A stretch of DNA of 64,000 nucleotides from the NCBI GenBank assembly GCA_947623455.1, contig OX392527.1, forward strand, positions 26,900,201-26,964,200, in the 5' to 3' direction. The notes beneath the pieces are model-generated. The model saw only the letters and a program-made list of their open reading frames with translations, was not told the origin of the DNA and did not search any database. A program made the translations under genes and the position numbers. Of this stretch, positions 1 through 12,005 are shown in pieces. Position 1 is the stretch's first letter. Every line of letters begins with the position of its first letter. The DNA comes from Mimachlamys varia. Lineage: Eukaryota > Mollusca > Bivalvia > Pectinida > Pectinidae.

Positions 1-1
1 T

Positions 2-662
2 TTCAGGTATATCGACGATGTGTTGTCTTTAAACAAGAAGAAGTTTGCTGACCTAGTCGATCCTATATACCCTACTGAACTTGAGATTAAAGACACAACA
101 TACTCTCCTACATCAGCTTCTTACATGAACTTCGATCTTGACTTAAACTATGACCAACAAGGGCAACTTACTTCTAAGCTGTATGATAAACGTGACGATT
201 TCGATTTTCCTATCGTAAACTTTCCCTTTCTTAATAGTATCTCTGCTTCTCCATCCTTTGGTGTTTACATGTCGTAGTTGATTCGTTATTCTAGGGCTTG
301 CTCTGAATATAGAGATTTTCGTGATATATGTCAACTTCTGACGAACAAACTTACGGCACAAGGATTCGAGAGATGCAGGTTGATGAAGACTATTGGAATT
401 TTATGGTCGCCATCTTGATCTCATCGAGAAATATTCTGTTTTTTTATGTGATATGAAGGTGGACGTTTTTGAGTTTGCTTATTAGTGTGCTTACTTGCTG
501 TGGTTGACTATGATGATCGGTTCTCATTTTGAGGATTGGTGCTTACTTGGATGTGACCAAGATTTACATGACAGGTGTCGTCGATGAAGCAGAAGACGCT
601 TACCATACCGGAGTACCTGGTCTTATTCTTTTGCACTTTTACAAGGGTATTCTCTGATTTGT
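2..662 (+). mobile_element. Family A retroelement copy: RT C-terminal part plus 3' region
   Basis: The frame from base 2 reads FRYIDDVLSLN, the catalytic YxDD motif (motif C) of a reverse transcriptase. It continues through DFPIVNFPF and GVYMS to an in-frame TAG at 275-277, where related copies read on into LIRYSRAC. A single-base deletion near 395 breaks the frame before the conserved YGRHLDLIEKYS. The frame ends at DVFEFAY followed by TAG (483-485). About 170 bp of 3' region follow, with an internal deletion joining acaaggg to tattctctgat near 645. The copy is therefore dead. The RT is related to elements widespread in marine invertebrates; I cannot place it with confidence in Penelope-like or another order. 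The 36-bp minisatellite begins about 170 bp downstream. Confidence 0.8.
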
Positions 663-828
663 TTAATGAATACGAAGATTCTTTGGTTTATTTACGATTA
701 TTTTGTAGGGTTATTATGGTTTGTGAAAGTGGTGAGTCTGTGATTACTCTATAATAGTTTTTGTAACACAACGGGTGAATATGGAATTGTTTCACTCGTA
801 TTACCTACAATTGTAAGTTTCTGTATAT

Positions 829-3159
829 AGGTGGCAATGTTTCTATACCTCAGTTTCTGCAAATAGGGTAGCAATGTTTCTATACCTCAGTTTCTGTATA
901 TAGGGTGACAAAATGATTCTATACCTCAGTTTCTGTATATAGGGTAGCAATGCTTCTATACCTCAGTTTCTGTATATAGGGTGATAATATGTTTCTATAC
1001 CTCAGTTTCTGTATATAGGGTGACAATATGTTTCTATATCTCAGTTTCTGCATATAGGGTGACAAAATGATTCTATATCTCAGTTTCTGTATATAGGGTA
1101 GCAATGTTTCTATACCCCAGTTTCTGTATAACGTTGGCAATGTTTCTATACCTAAGTTTCTGTGTATAGGGTGGCAATGTTTCTATACTTCAGTTTCTGT
1201 ATATAGGGTGGAAACGATTCTATACCTCAGTTTCTATATATAGGGTAGCAATGTTTCTATACCTCAGTTTCTGTATAACGGTGGCAATGTTTCTATACTT
1301 CAGTTTCTGTATATAGGTGGCATTGTTTCTATACCTCAGTTTCTGTATATAGGTGGCATTGTTTCTATACCTCAGTTTCTGTATATAAAGTAGCAAAGTT
1401 TCTATACCTCAGTTTCTGTATATAGGTAGCAATGTTTCTGTATCTCAGTTTCTGTATATAGGTGACAATGTTTCTATACCTCAGTTTCTGTATATAAGTG
1501 ACAATATTTCTATACCCCAGTTTCTATATATAGGGTAGCAATGTTTCTATACCTCAGTTTCTGTATAACGGTGGCAATGTTTCTATACCTCAGTTTCTGT
1601 ATAACGGTGGCATTTTTCCATGCCTCAGTTTCTGTATATAGGTGGCATTGTTTCTATACCTCAGTTTCTGTATATAAGGTAGCAAAGTTTCTATACCTCA
1701 GTTTCTGTATATAGGTGGCAATGTTTCTGTATCTCAGTTTCTGTATATAGGTGACAATGTTTCTATACCTCAGTTTCTGTATATAAGTGGCAATGTTTCT
1801 ATGCCTCAGTTTCTGTATATAGGTGACAATGTTTCTATACCTCAGTTTCTGTATATAGGGTAGCAAAGTTTCTATACCTCAGTTTCTGTATATAGGTGGC
1901 ATTGTTTCTATACCTCAGTTTCTGTATATAGGTGACAATGTTTCTATACCTCAGTTTCTGTATATAGGTGACAAAGTTTCTATACCTCAGTTTCTGTATA
2001 TAAGTGGCAATGTTTCTATACCTCAGTTTCTGTATATAGGGTAGCAATGTTTCTATACCTCAGTTTCTGTATAGAGGTGGCGATGTTTCTATACCACAGT
2101 TTCTGTATATAGGGTAGCAATGTTTCTATACCTCAGTTTTTGTAGTTAGGTGGCAATGTTTCTATACCTCAGTTTCTGTATATAGGATGGAAAAGATTCT
2201 ATACCTCAGTTTCTGTATATAGGTGGCAAACTTTCTTTACCTCAGTTTCTGTATATAGGTGGCAAAGTTTCTTTACCTAAGTTTCTGTATATAGGATGGA
2301 AAAGATTATATACCTCAGTTTCTGTATATAGGTGGCAAAGATTCTTTACCTCATTTTCTGTATAACGGTGGCAATGTTTCTTTACCTCAGTTTCTGTATA
2401 ACGGTGGCAATGTTTCTTTACCTCAGTTTCTGTATAACGGTGGCAATGTTTCTTTACCTCAGTTTCTGTATAACGGTGGCAATGTTTCTTTACCTCAGTT
2501 TCTGTATAACGGTGGCAATGTATCTTTACCTCAGTTTCTGTATAACGGTGGCAAAGTTTCTTTACCTCAGTTTCTGTATAACGGTGGCAATGTATCTTTA
2601 CCTCAGTTTCTGTATAACGGTGGCAATGTTTCTTTACCTCAGTTTCTGTATATAGGTGGCAAAGATTCTTTACCTCAGTTTCTGTATAACGGTGGCAATG
2701 TTTCTTTACCTCAGTTTCTGTATAACGGTGGCAATGTTTCTTTACCTCAGTTTCTGTATAACGGTGGCAATGTTTCTTTATCTCAGTTTCTGTATAACGG
2801 TGGCAATGTTTCTTTACCTCAGTTTCTGTATAACGGTGGCAATGTTTCTTTACCTCAGTTTCTGTATAACGGTGGCAATGTTTCTTTACCTCAGTTTCTG
2901 TATAACGGTGGCAATGTATCTTTACCTCAGTTTCTGTATAACGGTGGCAATGTTTCTTTACCTCAGTTTCTGTATAACGGTGGCAATGTTTCTATACCTC
3001 AGTTTCTGTATAACGGTGGCAATGTATCTTTACCTCAGTTTCTGTATAACGGTGGCAATGTATCTTTACCTCAGTTTCTGTATAACGGTGGCAATGTTTC
3101 TATACCTCAGTTTCTGTATAACGGTGGCAATGTTTCTTTACCTCAGTTTCTGTATATAC
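829..3159. repeat. 36-bp minisatellite, about 64 units, two sub-families
   Basis: The unit is about 36 bp with core acctcagtttctgtata. Up to about 2340 most units end tatataggtggcaatg, with 36/37-bp length variation. From about 2360 units mostly end tataacggtggcaatg and are almost identical, which suggests a younger local expansion. Because 36 is divisible by three and the unit has an ATG and no stop in one frame, plus-strand frames of 107 and 205 codons arise with a 12-residue period (CITVAMFLYLSF). I regard these as by-products of the array. Confidence 0.95.
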
Positions 3160-4050
3160 ATGTACAACACCCTAGTGTTATTTGGAAAACCAACGTTGAT
3201 ATTACTTCTTGACCCACATATAGCATCACATGTACATTATATGTATGTATGGTTCTTACTGGTCGTGCCTTGAATATGGAGTTCATTTAAAACAAATTCA
3301 AAAATAAGTAAGACCTCAACGGAATGTGTCACAATGAGTCGGATGAATATGTTTATAAAGTGCATATTGTACCCGTATAAAAACCATCAGTATACATTAT
3401 TGTTTCATTAAGATATTCGCTTTAACATTTATTTTGGCCTGATTTTTGGTAAAATATCTATCTATGTTGTAATATTCTAGTGATAGAGACATCTGTTGTA
3501 AGAGTTAGCCTGTTTGCGTGACAGAAAGTATTTGTTACACCTAGCCAGGCACTTAGAAGTCGTGATGTATTCTCACCTTGTAATCTTAAGAAACGTGCAC
3601 TGTCTGAATTTGGAATTGACCTTGACCTGCTCCTGATAGGTCTGTCCGTCCTAAAATAGACATTGCTTACATAGTTCACACGAGCCTGTGGAAGTCAGAC
3701 AAGATTCGAAAGATTTGTTTTTATTGCGGTTACCATTCAATGAAGGCTTGCGTGTCATACTGTATAAGTCATATGTTGTTGACGATGACATAAGACAATA
3801 TTAACTATCTATATAAAAATATTAGGATTACATTAAGGAAAACAAGAAGAAATGATGAAATAAAGTGTATTCAAATAACGTGATAAATAGTAATTACTAT
3901 CAGATATTAATTCATTAGATACATGTATATCTTCTTACTAAGTTTCTGAAATAAGATTATTTCATTTTAATAGATTACAAATGTTTTTGTATTTGTACAG
4001 GCAGCAAGAAGTAGAAAGACGTTATCCACATATTCAACCATTTAAAAGAG
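3160..4050. other. Non-coding stretch, nothing recognised
   Basis: AT-rich single-copy-looking DNA after the 36-bp array. The short frame at 3458-3679 on the minus strand has no recognisable domain and no splice or promoter support. Confidence 0.5.
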
Positions 4051-4054
4051 ATTG

Positions 4055-4130
4055 AAATAAGGACCCGAACCCGGCAGCATGTTTTAGAACTCCGACATCT
4101 AGATGGGCGCTTAAACACTAATTGATCATT
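4055..4130 (-). mobile_element. Possible degenerate tRNA-derived SINE head
   Basis: Read on the minus strand this stretch has a box-B-like GGTTCGGGTCC preceded by TTTAAGCGCCCATCT, similar to the A-box side of a tRNA-derived promoter. It is too diverged to fold as a clean tRNA and is followed by unrelated sequence. Assignment is tentative. Confidence 0.3.
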
Positions 4131-4188
4131 ATATAACAATCACCAAAAGTCACACATCTAATTCCTAACCAAACATTATCATAATGTA

Positions 4189-4320
4189 ATTGGGTGTTTT
4201 CCGAGTACTCTGGTTTCCCCACATTACCCGAATACGCAATACATTATCATGCGGACAAACAAGAGTAATTAATATGCATTGGATCAATTTCATAATTTTT
4301 GTAAAATTAAAAAAACAATC
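4189..4320 (+). mobile_element. 5'-truncated SINE copy (same family as 29225-29460)
   Basis: The stretch tgggtgttttccgagtactc, then gcggacaaacaagagtaatt, then cataatttttgtaaaat matches in order the body and tail of the SINE at 29320-29450. Only the part after the tRNA-like head is present. It ends in an A-rich tail near 4310. Confidence 0.75.
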
Positions 4321-5252
4321 TATTTCACAAATATAATACGTACAATATTTCTAGGTTCATTTGAACATTGTTTCTTATTTCTATCATGAAGCCATGTATG
4401 ATCTTGTGCTGATAAGCCACCAAGGCTACCAACTGACCTAGTCAACATTAACTGTAGTCTTGTCTTTGTTATTATTTATTCTTAAGACGGAAATTGTTGG
4501 TTTATATACATGTAATCATATCTGGTGTGCCTTTTTCACGTTTTATAGCTTTATTGATTAAATTGTTGTATACGCCTAATGACTTTGCATTGTTTCACTT
4601 TTTAAGATATTAAGTTTTGTTGTATTGCCTTACTGTTTTATCATTTCATGGCTTTAATCTCCTATTTGTTACTCATTTAATAGTATGTTTTTCAGATTAA
4701 GCATAAAATGTATTGCGTTGTGCACTTTCTATGGTCTACCAATATGCTAATTAATTTATTTTACACTGATTTTTATCGTATGATTTACAAATATTAAGAT
4801 ACATGATTTTTGTTTGTGTTTTGTAATTTAATAACTTCATAATATAGTTTATTCATTTTTATTGTGTGTTTTCATAGTATGCCTAGCCAACTATTAAATG
4901 TTTGGTTAAACACTTTGTATTGTTCTATTAATAGACCTATTATTGTGTTATTTACTGATTTTCTTATTTTGTTGCTGTTTTGATTTATACTATCTATCGA
5001 TTGTTTAGAAATTAAAATGTGACAATATACTCAAAATATTGGACAGATTTATTACTATGGATAAACGATACCACACATAATAACTACGGTAATTCAGTTT
5101 TAAATCGAAACGAGTGGACGCATACAATGTACATGTATATAGATCCTGAACATATCATCGTCAAGTGATGTTCCATTCGAATGGCATATATTTTATTTTA
5201 ATAGTTACAGCTTCGAAACCAATAAATTATGATGTGCGTGCGTTCCTATTAC
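4321..5252. other. AT-rich non-coding stretch
   Basis: Very AT-rich sequence with long T runs and no frame, splice pattern or repeat that I can support. Confidence 0.5.
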
Positions 5253-5535
5253 GTGTTTGTATCACTTATAATACTACCCATACAAACATTACAGTGTCTG
5301 TATCACTTATAATACTACCCATACAAACATTACAGTGTCTGTATCACTTATAATACTACCCATACAAACATTACAGTGTCTGTATCACTTATAATACTAC
5401 CCATACAAACATTACAGTGTCTGTATCACTTATAATACTACCCATACAAACATAGCAATGTTTGTATCACTTATAATACTACCCATACAAACATAGCAAT
5501 GTTTGTATCACTTATAATACTACCCATATAAATAC
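5253..5535. repeat. 41-bp minisatellite, about 7 units
   Basis: Tandem copies of a 41-bp unit containing cacttataatactacccat. The first copies carry acattacagtgtctg, while the last ones carry acatagcaatgtttg, so two variants lie in separate blocks. The unit length is not a multiple of three and no meaningful frame results. Confidence 0.95.
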
Positions 5536-5794
5536 TGTGATACATGTACACCTACTTTATATACGTATACTTAAAGGAAAAAGAAGTGATATGTCGTTCA
5601 ACGCAAACGTTCATTTCCTAGATAACATATAGTGTTTGCCCCACAAAGCAAGTGTTTGCATAGAATGGAATATTTCATCAATTTTTAGTGCAAACAATGA
5701 TGTATTCTTGGTAATTGAAGGTCTTCAAAGTGTTTATTGATATCACTACATGGACGACGGAGGACATACATGTATTCACTACCGTTAGCGACTA

Positions 5795-6110
5795 AAAAGT
5801 ACCCAACTTAGATTTCACTCCAAATTGGTTGTATTCCACTCGAGAGTTTAGGAGTAGAAGCGTTTTTCAAGAAACATTTGAGCAAAGTTCCCCTTTCGGT
5901 GCCCTTCTACTCTTTCTCTTTTGGTCGGACAAGCCTTATTGTACTTACTAAAATTGTCTTCCCTAAGTGATGTTTCACACCGAATTTACTTGTTTTCCAC
6001 TCAAGGGTTAAAAGGAAGTAGCGTTTATCAAATTTTCCTATCCGAGCCCGGCCCCTCCGTCCTCTGAAGTCGAACCAGCCTAATTTATATAAATTGCGAT
6101 TTAAAATAGT
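5795..6110. repeat. Imperfect direct duplication in a dispersed GC-spotted repeat
   Basis: The segment gatttcactccaaattggtt...cactcgagagtt...gaagcgttt (from about 5809) recurs in diverged form from about 5971 (gtttcacaccgaattt...cactcaagggtt...gtagcgttt), a period near 162 bp. The end aaccagcctaatttatata recurs at 33374 as aaccagcttaatttataaa, so the tail belongs to a dispersed family. No terminal repeats or coding capacity are seen. Confidence 0.55.
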
Positions 6111-6210
6111 TTACAGCGAATTTGTCAGCTTTGTTGTTAAGGCAGGGGTTTTATTAATTAAAATTACGCACGGCGCACGTATATAGTACCAATCAATCAA
6201 TACTATATTA

Positions 6211-6728
6211 TCGTTAACAAAATCATAATCCAAACTCAAAATCGATTAAACCAGGGGCAAAATATTAACAAAGGAAAGATTTACATGGAGACTCTTGTAA
6301 AGTACAATAGAATACGATCAGGAGTTCCGGAAGAGTAAGCGTCTTTTGTTTCACCGACGACACCCGCCATGTAAATCTTTGTCACATACATGTAAACACC
6401 ATGTTCTCAAAATGATAACTGAGTATCATTGACAATTACAACAAGGAAACACATACTCAAAAACGTGCATCTTCATATCACTGAAATATACAGAATATTT
6501 CTCAATGAGACAAAGATGGCGACCATAAAACTTGCTCATAGATCAACCTGTATCTCTCGAATCCTTCTGTTGTTAGTTTGTTTTGTCAGCAGTCGACATC
6601 GATCACGAAATTCCCAATATTTAGAGCAAGCCCTTGAATGTCGAATCAACTGCGGCATGTAAACACCATATGTTGAAGAAGCAGGGATGTTTCTATTACG
6701 AAATGGAAAGTTCACGATCGGAAAATAA
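6211..6728 (-). mobile_element. Family A retroelement copy, 3' region plus RT C-terminus
   Basis: On the minus strand this carries the family A 3' region and then the RT C-terminal coding part up to the PIVNFPF-equivalent, beyond which it is lost in AT-rich sequence. The minus-strand frame 6536-6739 keeps NFPFRNRNIPASSTYGVYM followed by QLIRHSRACSKYWEFRDRC, so this copy keeps the glutamine codon that is a stop in the 2-662 copy. The extreme 3' end (GGTATTCTCTG) is missing. No intact element remains. Confidence 0.8.
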
Positions 6729-6782
6729 TAATATATCATATTATTAATCTGATATATTTACATTTGCGCTGCAACCCACTAT

Positions 6783-7268
6783 ATGAAGATTACCAGCAAA
6801 AATGCCTTTCATAAAAGTATGAAAGCAATGGTTCTCGAGACGTAGCACGTGGTTTAATTATGACGTCATTGATCAAGCTTGTTCAATGAGAGCCTTGTCG
6901 CGCCGCTTCGAATAACATGGAGAATGCCCTTGCGTCAAACTCTCAAATGACTTATTATTATCATTGGCGCCAATTTTATTCAAGCTGGGCTGTTCCACCA
7001 ATGTCGTTTAAATGACGACACATATACAAACGCAGGTAATAAACTATTAATTGGAAAAAATATAAATGAAGTTAAGCAATTGTTCAATAGTAAAAATGTA
7101 AATATATGGATTGAAAGTCATTTTTTAACTTTCATAGTGCTATGAAAGGTCAGCCGTTACATCCATATTTAACATGAAGCCCTAGCGGGCTTCATTCAAT
7201 ATGGATGTAACGGCTGACCTTTCATAGCACTATGAAAATTAAAAAAATGACTTTCAATCCATATATAA
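6783..7268. mobile_element. Foldback/MITE-like repeat with perfect-looking hairpin
   Basis: Bases 7102-7182 and 7187-7268 are inverted copies of each other (gtcagccgttacatccatat against atatggatgtaacggctgac), closing on gaagccc-tagc-gggcttc. Upstream, 6783-6822 and 7008-7100 match the copy at 62527-62650. Between these two blocks lies a segment of about 185 bp that is missing from the other copy. This is a non-autonomous repeat; no protein is encoded. Confidence 0.85.
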
Positions 7269-7896
7269 AGGTCATCTTATATCTTATATCTTGTGTGATT
7301 TGGTTTTGGTATTTTCAGATATTTTACGTACACAACGTATGCAAACTATACTGTATAACATATACGTTACTTATATAAATCAACAGGATTTTATATCATA
7401 AGGTTTACGTAAATATCAGCGGGGTTTCACTACTATTGTACTTACTAGGTATATAAATCACACGAATTTTATATCAAGAGATATATGAGGGTTTACATAA
7501 ATATCAGTGGGGTCTCATTGATATTGAAATAAGAGAGACACTGTCCGTAGTCTCCTGTGGAGGCATGCACGTGTGATCCATATTTAGACATCGCCTACCC
7601 CGTGCTAATCAGCTTTTGTTGTTCTTGTGTTGTACTGTACCCAGGTGGGTATTAAACCTGCCTCCGCATCCTCAGCTGGTCGCCAGTTAGCACCGTAGTA
7701 TCATCATAACACCAAGTTACGACGCGTCAATAATTGACTTTTATGGAATGTTCGTATTGATATAGGTGTAGGGCTGTCAATCACTGCTCCCCATTGTTGT
7801 ACATAGCGAAGGTATAAGGACCTCCCTGACTGAGTCGAGTCCCCTTGGACAGACTGGTCGTTTGTATTTCATACGGTAGATGTATTTGTACATGTT
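7269..7896. other. Non-coding stretch with a weak tRNA-like trace
   Basis: Contains short near-duplicate segments (aggtttacgtaaatatcag at about 7400 and gggtttacataaatatcag at about 7489). A minus-strand tRNA-like trace near 7640-7700 is too weak to annotate. No gene is supported. Confidence 0.4.
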
Positions 7897-8142
7897 ATGG
7901 GAATTAATTGTGATTGTAAAAAATACTCCGATATTTTGTCAAGGACTCCATGCGCCATACCTTATTATGATTCTGCTCAATCGAATGTTGTTATCTTGAA
8001 GAACAAATCAGAGGCGAGCTTTCCCCTATTGGAGTCGTTGCGGGCTGTTCATTTTCCCGTTGACTCAATTTGTGATAATCTGATACATCAGATAATTTGT
8101 TATATCGATTTGCTGATGTTGGTCCGCTTGTCGGAGGTGTGA
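7897..8142 (+). CDS. Unidentified short open frame, possible exon
   Basis: An 81-codon ATG frame with unremarkable, protein-like composition (start MGINCDCKKYSDILSRTPC). It has no signal peptide, membrane segment or domain that I recognise. Coding-like character seems to continue with frame changes to about 8430: one plus frame reads VVVQRVRNPVTMNPRFAGVG and ends at a possible donor AAG|gtacgg near 8420, while a 142-codon minus-strand frame (7991-8419) also lacks stops but has no ATG start. This may be a decayed coding sequence or an old transposon piece. Confidence 0.25.
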   Translation: MGINCDCKKYSDILSRTPCAIPYYDSAQSNVVILKNKSEASFPLLESLRAVHFPVDSICDNLIHQIICYIDLLMLVRLSEV

Positions 8143-8459
8143 TAAAGCTCAGCCACAAAGGGCTAATCCATACTCGCGAGGGGAGGTATCTTCCTGCTCT
8201 AATTCTCGTGTACGACAAATCAAACTTACGCAGTCCAAAAAAAAGGAATGTAGATGACTGGCGTACATGAAGGGCTGTACATCGTAGGGACGGCACGATT
8301 CCAGTGATGTAGTTGTCCAACGTGTGCGTAATCCAGTAACAATGAACCCAAGGTTTGCTGGAGTGGGCAAGCGAACGAAGATCTTCTCCCAGTGGCTGAC
8401 AGCAACAACCCGAATACAAGGTACGGCAAATACCTCCTAGTTATTGTCTTTATCATTGT

Positions 8460-10745
8460 ATGTAAATGACCTACTACTACAATGTATTTGTAAGGTAAAC
8501 ACGTTTTATGAACTGTTTTATACTATAGCATTGAAAACAACAACAAAAACCTATTCTGTTTTCTACATTGTAGAAAATAGCAATAAGAATTGAAATTATT
8601 ATCCTTTTTCTATTTATTCCGATAGTTGAAACAAGTTAATTCCGTAACATGTCAAATAGTTTTTAAGCTAATGACTTCATTTATGAATGCAATTTCACAT
8701 GTAAACTAGTTTACTTTTTTATTTGTTGAACACTTTTTAAATAAAAAAAACCGGTGTTTCCAATTCTATCACCATTGAAACAAACTTGGACGAAACAATC
8801 CATAAAAAATATGTAATCATTTCAAATTCATGTTATTAAGACAATATTTTGAGGGATTTCAATTGAGTTTTTGCTGGCTACAAATGCAATTTTGAGACGT
8901 TAACCATGGGCTGCGGGTAAAATGTTTATCTATTTGGGCCTGTGATTGTATGCTGTCGTGATCGAAAATCTTCATCAATGAACAGCAGTACTTTAAAGTT
9001 TTAATCATTATCCCAAATCACCTATTGTGATAAAGTCACTGCTTAAATGGTCAATGACGCCTGTTATTTCATACGTAATTGATGCATTTTATCTCCAATA
9101 ATATGCTAATCCGATGACTTTAAATCATTGTGTTCTTAATGTACTTAGATAAAAAAAAAACGAAAAGGAATCATTTCACGCAATAAAATGACATTCGAAA
9201 ATAAAAATGGAAAAGGAAAAAATCTATGCCTAATTTAGAATCGACCTGGAGTTACCCAAAGATATGATTAATGTACCAACGGACAATGGCTAAATGAAAT
9301 AGTTTGTTGTTATTACCGATGGCCGTGGTAATTTTGTTACCCCATGCAGTGTTCCGTCACTCCATATAGCTTTTCACAAAGGTGTCAGGATATGAATCTA
9401 GATGTAGGACAGGTCGCAGTGTTTAATCAGTATATACAGGTACTCTTCAGCCTGATTTCCCATTCATACAGACTCAATACGTTCATGTTAATAAGAAGAA
9501 GGCTTAATAGGCCCGAACAATAAAACAAAACAGAGGGTATCATATTGAGTTCAAAGTCCCGGTATCCTTGTGTGTGTGTGGGGGGGGGGGGGGGGGTAAT
9601 TAAAGAAAATGCGTCAATGATATTACAGATTGAAAATAAAAGTATTTCGAATTTCGATTAATAAATAATGGTAGGGTTTGGGAGGATCAAGTGATCTGTT
9701 GCTAATGTAAGGGACTTTGTAGACTGTCATGGTTAGGGTATCTCCCTTACTGTGGAATACAGTCTGGAACGAATGCATGTCGAATGTCATTTGCCAAACC
9801 ATTATGTAAAAATAACCTTAACACAATACTATATGACAAAAATAAGCTTAATGTATTTCTCACTGGAAATTTGATCGAGCCAATCTAAAAGTAATTTCCG
9901 GCCTCATGCTTGGTGTTTCCTGCTAGTTCGCTGTGTTGCGATGGACAATTAATACTGCATTGATGTTTAGAAAGTGATACACACCTTCGTTTGATTATCG
10001 TACAGATATCTTGGAAGAGACATGTCCGACACAACGTCATTAGAAGAAATTAAGCACCGTGTATAAGCCGCTTGCATAAAACATAACCCAACGGGCCCAG
10101 ACAATGCTTTGTGTAGGACGATCGACGTCAAAGTCTCGGTTAGAGTCATTGTGATGTGTACACTCGCCATCGTACACAATTCAATAACTGATATTTTGCG
10201 AATCCATGCACACCAGGTATTGGTCTATTTCATCAGATTAAAGCTAAAACTAAAAGCATACTCTCTAACCATATCTTGTTCAAAGAAGTTGGCATTAAAA
10301 ACAAGCTTTGAAGTGACATAGATTTCGATACGGTGGTATACAATATATTAGGATTGCCTTGTGAAATGGATTTTTGCATAGATGTCGAAAAAATGTGAGG
10401 ATTTCATCTTGGGCATCACCACAACAAGCAAACTCCACACACAGAGAGATCAGAGTTAAAAAGCATTCTGAGTTCCAAAGACAAGCACTTAAATATTATA
10501 TAAGATTTAATTAAATTCAAGAGAACAAATTCATGAGATTGTGTCTGACACAGACCCAGCATCCGGCCATACTGCGACACGAGGGAGTAATATACATGTC
10601 AGTATATACGTAATCCAACTCGACCGTCACCTTAGGTAGCCAAGACTATGGTCACAAAAAAAACAGAACATCAAAGCGTACTCTTATAATACATATTTCA
10701 CCGATACATTTACCTTACAGCTGATTGCCATAGCAAAAAAAAAAT
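8460..10745. other. Non-coding stretch with G17 run
   Basis: No gene, terminal-repeat element or tandem array recognised. A (TG)n tract at 9569-9580 runs directly into seventeen G residues (9580-9596). The overlapping frames near 10.0-10.3 kb on both strands have no domain or splice support. Confidence 0.5.
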
Positions 10746-10902
10746 AAGCGAATCCGAAGTGTCAACAAAACCATAATCCGAACTCAAAATCGATTAAAGT
10801 AGGGACAACATATGAACAAAAAAAGGGCAAGATTTACATGGTGACTCCTGTAAAAGTACAAAAGAATGAGACGAGGTGTTCCGGAAGAGTAAGCGTCTTC
10901 TT
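10746..10902 (-). mobile_element. Family A retroelement 3' terminal fragment
   Basis: Minus-strand copy of the last ~155 bp of family A, from its 3' terminus (gcgaatccgaag, diverged) through ccataatccgaactcaaaat to ccggaagagtaagcgtcttc. It stops about 50 bp before the first unit of the 30-bp minisatellite. Confidence 0.8.
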
Positions 10903-10951
10903 ATATTGATCAAACGATTGATCAGTGTGTTACGTATATACGCCAAGCCAG

Positions 10952-11474
10952 ATGCATTTACTTGTATTATGTATATCACATATACATTTACTTGTATTAT
11001 GTATATTACAGATGCATTTACTTGTATTATGTATATCACAGATACATTTACTTGTATTATGTATATCACAGATACATTTACTTTTATTATATATATCACA
11101 GACATATTTACTGGTATTATGTATATCACAGATTCATTTACTTGTATTATGTATATCACAGATACATTTACTTGTATTATGTATATCACAGATACATTTA
11201 CTTTTATTATATATATCACAGACATATTTACTTGTATTATGTATATCACAGATTCATTTACTTGTATTATGTATATCACATATACATTTACTTGTATTTA
11301 TATCACAGATACATTTACTTGTATTATGTATATAACAGATAAATTTTCTTGTATTATTTATATCACAGAAACATTTACTTGTATTATGTATATTACAGAT
11401 ACATTAACGTGTATTATGTATATAACAGATACATTTATTTTTTATTATGTATTTCACAGTTACATTTTCTTGCA
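10952..11474. repeat. 30-bp minisatellite, about 17 units, with 120-bp higher-order repeat
   Basis: The unit is tttacttgtattatgtatat plus cacagataca. A four-unit block marked by cttttattatatatatcac and gacatatttact occurs at 11071-11190 and again at 11191-11310 with a single visible substitution, which shows a 120-bp higher-order duplication. The 30-bp length leaves several frames open (for example 10876-11478, 200 codons, TCIMYITDTF repeats). There is no evidence of a gene. Confidence 0.95.
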
Positions 11475-11477
11475 TTA

Positions 11478-11869
11478 AAAACACAAGGATTCGAGAGATG
11501 CAGGTTGATCAGTACTATGGGCAAGTTTTATGGTCGCCATATTTGTCTCATTGAGAAATATTCTGTATCTTTAAGTGATATGAAGATGGACGTTTTTGAG
11601 TATGCTCATTAGTGTTTTTACTTGTTGTGATTGAAAATGATACTCGGTTCTCATTTTGAGAACTTGATGTTTACTTGGATGTGACAAAGATTTGCATGGC
11701 GGGTGTCGTCGATGAAGCAGAAGACGATTACTCTTCCGGAACACCTGGTCTTAGTCTCTTGTACTTTTGCAAGGGTCTCCATGTAAATCTTTCATTTGTT
11801 CAAATTTTGCCCCTAGTTTAATCGATTTTGAGTTTGGATTATGATTATGTTGACGCTTCGGTATTCTCT
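11478..11869 (+). mobile_element. Family A retroelement copy: RT C-terminus and complete 3' region
   Basis: Begins abruptly at acacaaggattcgagagatg, where the 30-bp array ends. It keeps an intact end of the RT frame (MGKFYGRH ... MDVFEYAH, TAG at 11610-11612), followed by a full 3' region to the terminus ggtattctct at 11860-11869. Four or five more units of the same 30-bp minisatellite follow immediately. It is the cleanest view of the 3' end of this family in the window. Confidence 0.85.
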
Positions 11870-11875
11870 TATTTT

Positions 11876-12005
11876 ATGTATATAACAGATACATTTACTT
11901 GTATTATGTATATCACAGATACATTTACTTGTATTATGTATATCACAGATACATTTACTTGTATTATGTATATCACAGATACATTTACTTGCATTGTGTA
12001 TATTG
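11876..12005. repeat. 30-bp minisatellite, second block, about 4 units
   Basis: Nearly perfect copies of the same unit as 10952-11474 (tttacttgtattatgtatat), separated from that block only by the family A copy. Either the element landed in a single array or unit sequence spread across it. Confidence 0.93.

Noticed and set aside
2332..3273. Hydrophobic 12-residue repeat proteins in the 36-bp array
   Set aside because: The frames exist only because the unit is 36 bp with an ATG; they begin and end with the array and have no gene context.
7640..7705. Minus-strand tRNA or SINE head
   Set aside because: Only loose resemblance to A and B boxes; no body or tail follows.
7991..8419. 142-codon minus-strand gene
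   Set aside because: No ATG start, no recognised domain, and a competing plus-strand frame; kept only as a low-confidence note under 7897-8142.
9569..9596. G17 run as a G-quadruplex regulatory element
   Set aside because: A homopolymer after a TG repeat is expected from slippage (or sequencing error); no promoter or gene is near.
10876..11478. 200-codon repeat protein in the 30-bp array
   Set aside because: Same cause: a 30-bp unit lacking stops, open in several frames at once, with no ATG in a gene-like context.
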